Origin: DASPKX01 sp035627835
GTDB taxonomy: Bacteria > Verrucomicrobiota > Verrucomicrobiia > Limisphaerales > SXQI01
DNA length: 9,806 nucleotides
Assembly: GCA_035627835.1 (NCBI GenBank)
Contig: DASPKX010000180.1
Coordinates: 1 to 9,806 of the forward strand
Reading direction: 5' to 3'
Shown here: positions 1 to 5,827 of the stretch, in pieces
Layout: every line of letters starts with the position of its first letter
Numbering within the stretch: the stretch's first letter is position 1
The notes under the pieces: generated by a model
What the model was told of the DNA's origin: nothing
Databases searched by the model: none
Seen by the model: the letters and a program-made list of their open reading frames with translations, nothing else
Made by a program: the position numbers and the translations under genes

Positions 1-1
1 A

Positions 2-631
2 GAAATCGCCACGCGCATCAGCTCGTACGAAATGGCGTACAAGATGCAAAGCAGCGCTCCGGAGCTGATGGATATTTCGAAGGAATCCAAGGAGACGCTT
101 GAGATGTATGGGGCAGAGCCGGGCAAGGCTTCATACGCAAACAATTGCTTGCTGGCGCGACGCTTGATTGAGCGAGGGGTGCGATTCGTGGAAATTTTCC
201 ACGAGGCGTGGGATCACCATGGCGGATTAGTCGGTGGACTGAAGAAGCAATGCTCCGTCACGGACAAAGCGTCCGCTGCGTTGGTGAAGGATCTAAAGCA
301 ACGCGGGCTGCTCGATGACACAATCGTGATTTGGGGCGGTGAATTCGGGCGCACACCGATGGTGCAAGGGGGCGATGATGGCCGGGATCATCATCCGAAT
401 GCCTTCACCATGTGGATGGCAGGTGGCGGCATAAAACCAGGCTTAACTCTTGGTGAGACGGATGATTTCGGATTCAATGTAGTGAAAGACAAAGTGCATG
501 TGCACGACCTGCACGCAACGCTCCTGCACCTGCTCGGATTTGATCATGAGAAGCTCACTTACCGCTTCCAGGGACGTGACTTCCGTTTAACCGATGTGCA
601 CGGGCAAGTCGTGCAGAAGCTCCTGGCGTAA
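2..631 (+). CDS. DUF1501 family protein, C-terminal part (5' end outside window)
   Basis: The frame is open from base 2 to the TAA at 629-631, so this is the last 209 residues of a longer gene and the ATG at 32 is probably internal. The sequence matches the C-terminal half of DUF1501 proteins, which have an alkaline phosphatase/sulfatase-like fold. Visible landmarks are WDHHGG, WGGEFGRTP, GRDHHP, MWMAGGG, VHVHDLHAT and the closing YRFQGRDFRLTDVHG. The His/Asp/Glu-rich motifs are typical of metal sites in this fold. Family members are usually exported and in Planctomycetes and Verrucomicrobia are commonly encoded beside DUF1549/DUF1553 cytochrome-type genes; such a partner would lie to the left, unseen. 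The enzymatic substrate is unknown. The gene converges on the minus-strand HEAT protein, with only two bases between the stop codons and no clear terminator. Confidence 0.92.
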   Translation, partial: EIATRISSYEMAYKMQSSAPELMDISKESKETLEMYGAEPGKASYANNCLLARRLIERGVRFVEIFHEAWDHHGGLVGGLKKQCSVTDKASAALVKDLKQRGLLDDTIVIWGGEFGRTPMVQGGDDGRDHHPNAFTMWMAGGGIKPGLTLGETDDFGFNVVKDKVHVHDLHATLLHLLGFDHEKLTYRFQGRDFRLTDVHGQVVQKLLA

Positions 632-633
632 GT

Positions 634-2001
634 TCACTCGGCCAAAGCTTCCCACTGCTGTTCGGGAGCAATCCGCCGCAAGGCGTTCACAGCCATGCTG
701 CGGAGGTAAATGTCTTCGGCAGCCAGCATTCGGCGCAGCGGTTCGACCAATGAACGCTCCTGGGCGCCGATTTGGATAAGGGCCACGATGCTGGCGTTCT
801 GCACGTCTGCGTTCTCGTCTGTGAGCGCATTCTGCAGGGCGGGAATGGCGTTCGTGGCTGGTCCGCCGACCAACGCGAGCGCCAGGGCGGCGTGAATGCG
901 GACGAGCGTTGAATTGTCCCGCAGGGCTTCGACGAGCGGGTTCACGGCGGCAGCGCCGATGCGGCCGAGGGCCGTGGCGCTGCTGGGCGGAGTTCTAAAG
1001 GGGCGCGGCACCCGCTCACGCTTCAGAGCGCGCACTAACTCTGGGACCGCGCACTCAGCCGCGGCCCCCATCTCGCCTAAGATGAGAGCGGCTTCCCAAC
1101 CCACCCCTGGTTCATGCAGCGCCGCCATCAACGTCTCCCTTGCTGGAGTTGGTTGTCGCGAAATGCGCCAGCACGCGCTGGCAGCCTGCACTCGCACAGC
1201 AGGCTCGGGATCGCTCAAAGCGCGACCGCACGCATCCAGCGCCATCACAGCGGCAGCGCCAAGGTTGGCCAAGCTTCGGCAAGCAGCCACCCTCACGGCA
1301 GGATGGGCATCCTTCAACACACTTTCCAACGCAGTGCATTGGTCGCTGAGATTCACTTGCAGCTGGCCAAGCGCCTGAGCGGCCTCTTCGCGAACATCCG
1401 CGTTCCGGTCGGAGGTCAGGCGCATCGCGGCATGCAGCGTTTGGGGATTGCGTGAATCCACTTCAACAAGCGCGCGCAAGGAGTGCAGGCGAATGAGCGG
1501 ATTGTCGCTTCGTGTGGCTTCAAGCAAGTCGTCCAACCTCTTCAGCCGAATTAATGACCGCGCAGCTTCAGCCCGCACGCGGCCTTCCTCGTCGCCCAAG
1601 GCTTCGATCAGAATCGGCGCGGATTCCGTTGAGCACTGCGGCAGTTCGCTGAGGAGCTTGGCCGCGCGCATACGAACATCAACTGGATCCACATCCCGAT
1701 ACGGGACTCCGAAGCGCTTCGAGAGGCGAGCCGCTTGCTCCTGCACAGGCCCATCCTGTTGCTGAAGCATCTCGTGCAAGTGCGGGATGGCGAGCGACCC
1801 CATTCGGTGAATGGCATCCGCCGCGTCTGCCCGGGCCGTGGCATCCATGCCATTAAGTTCGCGGAACCACGCGGCCACGGGTTTGCCCTCGAAACTGTGA
1901 CTTGGGCGGAACTGAACAAGAAGCGCTGTGGCGGCGAAGCCGGCGAGAAGCACCAGGAGTATGTTCCGCCAGGGGCGCATGCGCGAGTTCACGTTAAGCA
2001 T
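634..2001 (-). CDS. Membrane-anchored HEAT-repeat protein
   Basis: The 455-residue protein begins with a short basic stretch and a hydrophobic segment at about residues 13-31 (NILLVLLAGFAATALLVQF), which is an uncleaved anchor or signal peptide. From about residue 55 to 445 it is built of helical repeats of roughly 35-40 residues with HEAT/PBS-lyase-like signatures, such as DEEGRVRAEAARSL, DAHPAVRVAACRSL, DPEPAVRVQAASACW and NSTLVRIHAALALAL. Such solenoids are protein-binding scaffolds, so an extracytoplasmic scaffolding role is likely, but no partner can be named. The ATG at 2001 was used as the longest start; an alternative ATG at 1980 (MRPWRN) would leave the anchor intact, and neither has a good ribosome-binding site. 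It is transcribed towards the DUF1501 gene. No catalytic motif is seen. Confidence 0.85.
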   Translation of the reverse strand: MLNVNSRMRPWRNILLVLLAGFAATALLVQFRPSHSFEGKPVAAWFRELNGMDATARADAADAIHRMGSLAIPHLHEMLQQQDGPVQEQAARLSKRFGVPYRDVDPVDVRMRAAKLLSELPQCSTESAPILIEALGDEEGRVRAEAARSLIRLKRLDDLLEATRSDNPLIRLHSLRALVEVDSRNPQTLHAAMRLTSDRNADVREEAAQALGQLQVNLSDQCTALESVLKDAHPAVRVAACRSLANLGAAAVMALDACGRALSDPEPAVRVQAASACWRISRQPTPARETLMAALHEPGVGWEAALILGEMGAAAECAVPELVRALKRERVPRPFRTPPSSATALGRIGAAAVNPLVEALRDNSTLVRIHAALALALVGGPATNAIPALQNALTDENADVQNASIVALIQIGAQERSLVEPLRRMLAAEDIYLRSMAVNALRRIAPEQQWEALAE

Positions 2002-2257
2002 CTGCGGGAGGGAAGCAACGCTCGTATTGTGTGGCTCGCGGTCCCTGCGCCAGGTGGACTTTCACCACCTCCGGGCTATCATCCGCGCTTTGCTTGCTGG
2101 CGCAGGAGCGCGAGCCTCACAGTGACAATGTAGCTATTGTGGTGAGTTGGGCGATGGGGAGCGCGCCTGTTTCCGGCGTCCCGGCGGAAGCTGAGGAGGG
2201 AACGGTTCGGCAGCGCAGTGAGGATCAGGAGGCGTGTCAGGGTCCAAAAAATGCGGA
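2002..2257. other. Divergent intergenic region between the HEAT gene and the aromatic leader
   Basis: No convincing gene is present. It should hold the promoter of the minus-strand HEAT gene, but I see no strong -35/-10 pair there. Two small inverted repeats occur. One is AGGTGG (2052-2057) with CCACCT (2065-2070). The other is a two-part repeat, CTCAC (2116-2120) with GTGAG (2142-2146), enclosing ACAAT (2125-2129) and ATTGT (2136-2140). The second could be an operator, but this is only a possibility. Confidence 0.4.
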
Positions 2258-2285
2258 TTGACGCTCCGGCCCTGTTCGTTAACTT
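2258..2285 (+). promoter_or_regulatory. Candidate sigma-70-type promoter of the aromatic leader/DAHP synthase unit
   Basis: TTGACG at 2258-2263 lies 16 bases upstream of TAACTT at 2280-2285, which keeps the most conserved -10 positions (first T, second A, last T). The expected start of transcription, around 2291-2293, falls immediately before the leader-peptide ATG at 2294. The leader peptide may therefore be translated from a leaderless or nearly leaderless RNA, which would explain its lack of a Shine-Dalgarno sequence. A second promoter candidate at 3560-3587 has the same spacing and the same -10 hexamer. Confidence 0.5.
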
Positions 2286-2293
2286 TACCCCTA

Positions 2294-2380
2294 ATGATTT
2301 GCAGCAGCCCATTCGCTGTGTTTAGCGGAGGCGCTTGGTACTTTTACTTTACCAACCGCCTGCGCATTGGGCTGCTCTGA
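2294..2380 (+). CDS. Aromatic leader peptide (28 aa) of a transcription attenuator
   Basis: A short frame runs from ATG at 2294 to TGA at 2378-2380 and encodes a 28-residue peptide, MICSSPFAVFSGGAWYFYFT followed by NRLRIGLL. Five consecutive codons at 2336-2350 read Trp-Tyr-Phe-Tyr-Phe, with further Phe codons at positions 7 and 10. These are the three end products of the pathway whose first enzyme is encoded immediately downstream. The codon run sits in the 5' arm and loop of the first hairpin (2325-2365), and the stop codon lies just after the second pairing segment (2358-2371). This is the position expected for a ribosome-sensing leader. There is no Shine-Dalgarno sequence; the predicted transcription start is within a few bases of the ATG. 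The peptide itself probably has no function beyond being translated. Its identification rests on position and codon content, not on similarity to a known leader. Confidence 0.82.
   Translation: MICSSPFAVFSGGAWYFYFTNRLRIGLL
2325..2365 (+). promoter_or_regulatory. Attenuator hairpin 1:2 (anti-antiterminator/pause stem)
   Basis: TTGGTA at 2335-2340 pairs with TACCAA at 2350-2355. After a C-C mismatch the stem continues with AGGCG (2329-2333) on CGCCT (2357-2361), and after a G-G mismatch with GCG (2325-2327) on CGC (2363-2365). The loop is 2341-2349. The five aromatic codons (2336-2350) occupy the end of the 5' arm and the loop, so a ribosome stalled on them would prevent this stem from forming and release its 3' arm, which is also the 5' arm of the antiterminator. 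Confidence 0.75.
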
Positions 2381-2410
2381 GAAAGAAAGATTAACCCAAA
2401 TGCCGCAGGT
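2358..2410 (+). promoter_or_regulatory. Attenuator hairpin 2:3 (antiterminator)
   Basis: Segment 2358-2371 (GCCTGCGCATTGGG) can pair with segment 2395-2410 (CCCAAATGCCGCAGGT) over 14 pairs, one of them G-U, with single-base bulges at A2398 and C2403. It shares 2358-2365 with the first hairpin and uses 2402-2409, which is the whole 5' arm of the terminator. Hairpins 1:2 and 3:4 can therefore coexist, while 2:3 excludes both. That is the classical attenuator layout. Aromatic starvation should favour this form and allow read-through into the DAHP synthase gene. Confidence 0.75.
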
Positions 2411-2430
2411 CAAACGCCTGCGGCTTTTTT
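2402..2430 (+). terminator. Intrinsic terminator (hairpin 3:4) of the leader
   Basis: GCCGCAGG at 2402-2409 pairs perfectly with CCTGCGGC at 2417-2424 around a 7-base loop, followed directly by six T (2425-2430). It lies 43 bases before the DAHP synthase start codon and no other gene precedes it on this strand. It therefore makes sense as a conditional terminator rather than the end of an upstream operon. Confidence 0.92.
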
Positions 2431-2472
2431 GTTCTCACATCAAAGCTCGCAGACGGACGACCCCTCCAAATT

Positions 2473-3501
2473 ATGATTGTAGTTCTCAAACCAAACATCA
2501 GTAAGAAAGACGAGTCCGCTGTGACAAAGGAAATCCGCAAGCTCGGTTACATCCCGCACGTGATGCGCGGAGTGGAGCGCACGGTCATCGGCGCCATTGG
2601 CGACGAGCGGACTCATCACACCCTCGAAACTCTCACGGCGTGGCCGCAAGTGGAAAGCGTGATGCCTGTGCAAAAGCGTTATAAGTTGGTCAGCCGCGAT
2701 GCTCACAAGGGCAACTCGACCGTCAAGGTCAATGATCGCGTCACGCTGGGCGGCAAGAAGTTTCATGTGATGGCAGGCCCTTGCTCCGTCGAGAGCGAGA
2801 AGCAGTTGATGACGACCGCGACGGCTGTGGCAAAGGCAGGCGCGACTATTCTCCGCGGAGGCGCCTTCAAACCGCGCACCTCGCCTTACGAGTTCCAGGG
2901 CCTGGGTGAAAAGGGCTTGAAGATGCTGGACAAAGCTCGGCGGGAAACGGGCCTGGCGGTGATCACCGAATTGCTCTCTGAAGATCACGCTGAAATGGTC
3001 GGCGAATACACCGACATCATCCAGATTGGCGCCCGCAACGCCCAGAACTTCCAATTGCTCATCGCCGCAGCCAAGACGGGCAAGCCCGTGTTGCTCAAAC
3101 GCGGTCTTTCCATGCGCATTGAGGAATGGTTGCTCGCCGGCGAATACATCGTCGCCAACGAGAACCCGAACCTGATGTTCTGCGAGCGCGGCATTCGGAC
3201 ATTCGAAACGTACACGCGCAACACGTTGGACCTTTCCACGATTCCTATCATTAAGAAGGAATCGCATTGCCCGATCATCATTGACCCAAGCCAGGGCGCG
3301 GGGCGGGCAGACCTCGTGGTGGCCATGTGCAAAGGCGCGGCGGCGATGGGGGCCGATTCGTTGCTCATCGAAGTGCATCCGAACCCCGCGGAGGCGTGGA
3401 GCGATGGCGCCCAGCAGTTGAGCATCGAAGGCTTCGCGAAGCTGATGCAGGAACTGGAGCCGTTCGTGGCTGCTTCTGGTCGCGAGGTCGCCTGGAAGTA
3501 A
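2473..3501 (+). CDS. aroF: 3-deoxy-7-phosphoheptulonate (DAHP) synthase, type I-beta
   Basis: This cytoplasmic enzyme condenses phosphoenolpyruvate with erythrose 4-phosphate, the first step of the shikimate pathway to Trp, Tyr and Phe. The 342-residue length and domain order fit the Thermotoga maritima type: an N-terminal ferredoxin-like regulatory domain (about 1-70), then the catalytic barrel (about 85-340). Catalytic landmarks are AGPCSVES (101-108), LRGGAFKPRTSPYEFQG (127-143), LLKRG (207-211), CERGIRTF (237-244), DPSQGAGR (271-278) and EVHPNPAEAWSDG (300-312). The metal ligands Cys104, Glu300 and Asp311 are present, but the family His in DPSH is Gln274 here. The N-terminal domain is known in this family to mediate Tyr/Phe feedback inhibition. 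The ATG at 2473 aligns with the family start; no clear Shine-Dalgarno is seen. It is preceded by an attenuator and followed by a terminator, so it is probably a single-gene unit. Confidence 0.97.
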   Translation: MIVVLKPNISKKDESAVTKEIRKLGYIPHVMRGVERTVIGAIGDERTHHTLETLTAWPQVESVMPVQKRYKLVSRDAHKGNSTVKVNDRVTLGGKKFHVMAGPCSVESEKQLMTTATAVAKAGATILRGGAFKPRTSPYEFQGLGEKGLKMLDKARRETGLAVITELLSEDHAEMVGEYTDIIQIGARNAQNFQLLIAAAKTGKPVLLKRGLSMRIEEWLLAGEYIVANENPNLMFCERGIRTFETYTRNTLDLSTIPIIKKESHCPIIIDPSQGAGRADLVVAMCKGAAAMGADSLLIEVHPNPAEAWSDGAQQLSIEGFAKLMQELEPFVAASGREVAWK

Positions 3502-3518
3502 TCGATTCGTCCTTTCAC

Positions 3519-3552
3519 ACCCATCGCTCACTTGTTGGGCGGTGGGTTTTTT
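3519..3552 (+). terminator. Intrinsic terminator after the DAHP synthase gene
   Basis: ACCCATCGC (3519-3527) pairs with GCGGTGGGT (3539-3547), with one T-G wobble, around an 11-base loop. A T-run at 3547-3552 follows. It starts 18 bases after the aroF stop codon. Confidence 0.88.
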
Positions 3553-3559
3553 GTTGGGG

Positions 3560-3587
3560 TTGAGGGTAGGGCCAGCTCTGGTAACTT
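3560..3587 (+). promoter_or_regulatory. Candidate promoter for the 490-residue protein gene
   Basis: TTGAGG at 3560-3565 and TAACTT at 3582-3587 are separated by 16 bases, downstream of the aroF terminator. The architecture is the same as the leader promoter at 2258-2285, including the -10 hexamer TAACTT followed by T. It would give a 5' untranslated region of about 24 bases. Confidence 0.42.
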
Positions 3588-3617
3588 TCTGCGGTTGGAC
3601 AGCGTCTATTTGAAAGC

Positions 3618-5090
3618 ATGAAAGCGGTTTTGATAGCCCTGATACTCCTGGCTGGTGGTGGAGGATACTTCACAGCCTCGCAGATGGCCAAAAAGGACAA
3701 AGCCGCTGCGCTTGCTGCTGCTGAGGCCAGGTTCCAGGCGGAACGGGAGCAACAGGGGAGCACAAAGACTTCTGCACGCCCCGCAATTCAAACGGTCACC
3801 CCCAAGGCCGCTCCCACCGCTCCAGCCCAGGTGGTTAGCTCCCAGGATCCTTCCCAGATTTTAGCGCGGTTGGTGGCGATTCGTGTTCCACCGGGCGCGC
3901 AAGGCACCTGGGCGATTCGCAAAGTGGTTCATGAGCTGGAGAACCTTGCGGAGACTGGCCAGGCGGCCGTGCCGGTGATCGCGCAGTTCCTAAACGAATT
4001 TCAAGATGTGGATTACGTTCTCCGTGACGAAGATGAGGGTGAGGCCACTCAAGCCGCTGCTTTGACCAACAATGTCGTAGCGGCTGGCGACGCCGGGCGT
4101 GGGAACGACGAGCAGGGACGCGAGCGGCGGCGGGGTGAAAACAATGATGGGCGCGGCCCTCGAGGTGGGGAACGCGGGTTCGGGGATCGTGGCGGGCCCG
4201 GCTTTGGGGCGATGTTCGCCGATGCGTTTAGGCCGAACCGTCGTGTGCGCCTGGACTTCACATATCCTCCTTCGTTGCGCATCGGCTTGTTTGATGTTCT
4301 GCGGCAAATCGGCGGGCCGCAGGCAGAAGGCGCTCTGACCGAAGCTCTCGGCTCGACTGGCCGCCCGGTGGAGGTGGCTTACCTCGCTAAAACTCTGCAG
4401 GAGATGCAGCCGAATGTTTACAAGGAGAACGCGATCGGCGCCGCGAAGGAGCTGCTGCTGGATCCGCCGCAGCTTTCTTCAGCCAACCGTTTGGACCGTG
4501 ACGGGAAGAGCTACTTGTTCCATGTGCTGGCGATGTATAACGACACCTCGTTCGTGAACATGGCCCAAAACATCATGATCACGCCAGATGGGCGTTTGGA
4601 CCGGAACACGTTTGATTACCTGCGCGGGCTTGGGCAGCAAGGAATTCCAGGACTGATGCAGGCTTACAATGACGCGCGCCTGACAAACCTGGCGGAGAAG
4701 GCTTCCATCGCCAACACGGTTTTGGGCTACGTCGGCAAGGATGCAAACGCCAACGCGATGCTCCAACAGGTGCTCGCTGACCAAAGTGTCCCCGGCCGGC
4801 TACGCTCGATGGCGTTGATGCGGTTGATGCGGGAGGATGAGGATCCGAACCTCGCCGCCCAACGTATTCCAATCGTCCAGCAAGCCAAAGCGATGTCGAA
4901 CGATCCGGATGTTCAACGCGCCGCCGATATGGCGATTGCGGGGCTGACGAAGATTCAGAATGGCGAGCGTCCGGAGATGCGGGACTTTTTCCGCGGGATG
5001 ATGGGTGATGGCGCTGGTGGCGGCCGGCCAAACCAGGTGCCTGGCGGTGAGCAAGGCGGGCGCCGACGTCAGCAGCAGCCACAACAATAG
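3618..5090 (+). CDS. Anchored protein of unknown function with Arg/Gly-rich middle and helical C-terminal half
   Basis: I do not recognise a named family. The 490-residue protein starts with a hydrophobic segment (about residues 2-20) that looks like an anchor or signal peptide. An Ala/Lys/Gln-rich helical stretch (23-47) and a Pro/Thr/Ala linker (50-72) follow. A helical segment at 77-135 resembles HEAT-like packing. Residues about 158-198 are low complexity, rich in Gly, Arg, Asp and Asn (GRGPRGGERGFGDRGGPGFG). Residues 205-450 are mostly helical, with short repeats that could be degenerate HEAT/TPR units. The tail (464-490) is again Gly/Arg/Gln-rich, ending in QQQPQQ. No catalytic motif is visible. 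The ATG at 3618 is preceded by only a weak GAAAG. The downstream SGNH gene begins 44 bases after the stop, so co-transcription is possible. Confidence 0.8.
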   Translation: MKAVLIALILLAGGGGYFTASQMAKKDKAAALAAAEARFQAEREQQGSTKTSARPAIQTVTPKAAPTAPAQVVSSQDPSQILARLVAIRVPPGAQGTWAIRKVVHELENLAETGQAAVPVIAQFLNEFQDVDYVLRDEDEGEATQAAALTNNVVAAGDAGRGNDEQGRERRRGENNDGRGPRGGERGFGDRGGPGFGAMFADAFRPNRRVRLDFTYPPSLRIGLFDVLRQIGGPQAEGALTEALGSTGRPVEVAYLAKTLQEMQPNVYKENAIGAAKELLLDPPQLSSANRLDRDGKSYLFHVLAMYNDTSFVNMAQNIMITPDGRLDRNTFDYLRGLGQQGIPGLMQAYNDARLTNLAEKASIANTVLGYVGKDANANAMLQQVLADQSVPGRLRSMALMRLMREDEDPNLAAQRIPIVQQAKAMSNDPDVQRAADMAIAGLTKIQNGERPEMRDFFRGMMGDGAGGGRPNQVPGGEQGGRRRQQQPQQ

Positions 5091-5096
5091 TAACAG

Positions 5097-5124
5097 GAGC
5101 CTCTCGGCGCCGGTCTCATTTTTT
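5097..5124 (+). terminator. Weak possible terminator before the SGNH hydrolase gene
   Basis: GAG (5097-5099) can pair with CTC (5115-5117), with a mismatch and two further pairs inside, and six T follow at 5119-5124. The stem is short and irregular, so this may be only a partial terminator or a chance T-run. Confidence 0.25.
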
Positions 5125-5134
5125 ATTCGGAGTC

Positions 5135-5827
5135 ATGCACACTCGTTTGCTCACACTTTTCGCTGCTCTCTTATTCGGCGTCATCGCAGTAGCAGCCCAA
5201 CAGACAAACAAGTTTGAGAACGAGATCCGCGCGTTTGAGCAAGCGGATCAACAAAAACCTCCGCAACCGGGCAGCATTCTTTTCACCGGCAGCTCGAGCA
5301 TCCGTATGTGGAAGACTCTCGACGAAGATTTACCCAAGTGGCGGGTGCTTAATCGCGGCTTTGGTGGCTCACAAATCGACGAGGTGAACTTTTACTTCGA
5401 CCGGATCATCCCGCAGCACAAGCCGTCCACCATCGTGATGTATTGCGGCGGGAATGATATCAACACGGGAAAGTCTGCGGAGCGAGTTTTCGAAGATTAC
5501 AAGAAGTTCGTCGGCAAAGTGCGCGCCGCCCTGCCGGAAACCCATGTGGCTTATATTTCGATCGCCCCCAACCCCGCGCGCTGGAACCAAATGGATCGTG
5601 TGCGCGAAGCTAATCGGCTCATCAAAGATTTCGCGCAGCGGGAGAAGAACCTCAGCTTCATTGACGTTTATCCGCACATGCTCGGCCCAGATGGAATGCC
5701 CAAGCCCGACATCTTTGTTGACGACAAACTGCACATGAACGCGAACGGCTACGCGATTTGGAAGGAAGTGGTCGCCGCGCATCTCACAGGGTTGCCCTCA
5801 GCGAAGGCTTCACTGCGGAAGCCTTAA
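5135..5827 (+). CDS. Exported SGNH/GDSL-type hydrolase
   Basis: The 230-residue protein has a signal peptide with likely cleavage near residue 21 (VIAVA before AQQT) and then an SGNH hydrolase domain. The four blocks are visible: TGSSSIRMW (51-59, nucleophile probably Ser54), NRGFGGS (73-79, oxyanion Gly), CGGNDIN (104-110, Asn107) and DDKLHMNANGYAIW (196-209, Asp197 and His200). The RGFGGS form is common in acetylesterase-like GDSL members, often annotated as lipase or platelet-activating-factor acetylhydrolase-like. The likely role is removal of acyl groups, for example acetyl groups from polysaccharides, outside the cytoplasm; the substrate is an inference. A GGAG lies very close to the ATG. 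The stop codon overlaps that of the convergent thioesterase gene in a shared TTAA (5824-5827). Confidence 0.92.
   Translation: MHTRLLTLFAALLFGVIAVAAQQTNKFENEIRAFEQADQQKPPQPGSILFTGSSSIRMWKTLDEDLPKWRVLNRGFGGSQIDEVNFYFDRIIPQHKPSTIVMYCGGNDINTGKSAERVFEDYKKFVGKVRAALPETHVAYISIAPNPARWNQMDRVREANRLIKDFAQREKNLSFIDVYPHMLGPDGMPKPDIFVDDKLHMNANGYAIWKEVVAAHLTGLPSAKASLRKP

Noticed and set aside
896..1378. Plus-strand open frames opposite the HEAT-repeat gene
   Set aside because: The minus-strand product has a clear anchor and regular HEAT repeats; the opposite frames are Ala/Ser/Arg-rich shadows.
2251..2325. A 24-codon frame (ATG at 2251) overlapping the leader peptide in another frame
   Set aside because: It has only two Phe codons, begins before the predicted transcription start, and its stop does not fit the hairpin geometry, unlike the frame at 2294-2380. 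An AGGAGG lies about 20 bases upstream, too far to be useful.
2402..2430. The terminator read as the end of an upstream gene or small RNA
   Set aside because: No gene precedes it on the plus strand, and its 5' arm takes part in a competing stem that depends on the leader frame, which is better explained by attenuation. A T-box was also considered, but no T-box motif (such as a TGGNACC-like bulge) was found.
2440..3531. Long minus-strand open frame (363 codons) opposite the DAHP synthase gene
   Set aside because: The plus strand encodes a complete, fully recognisable enzyme. The antisense frame has no family motifs and is His/Arg-rich, as expected for the complement of GC-rich coding sequence.
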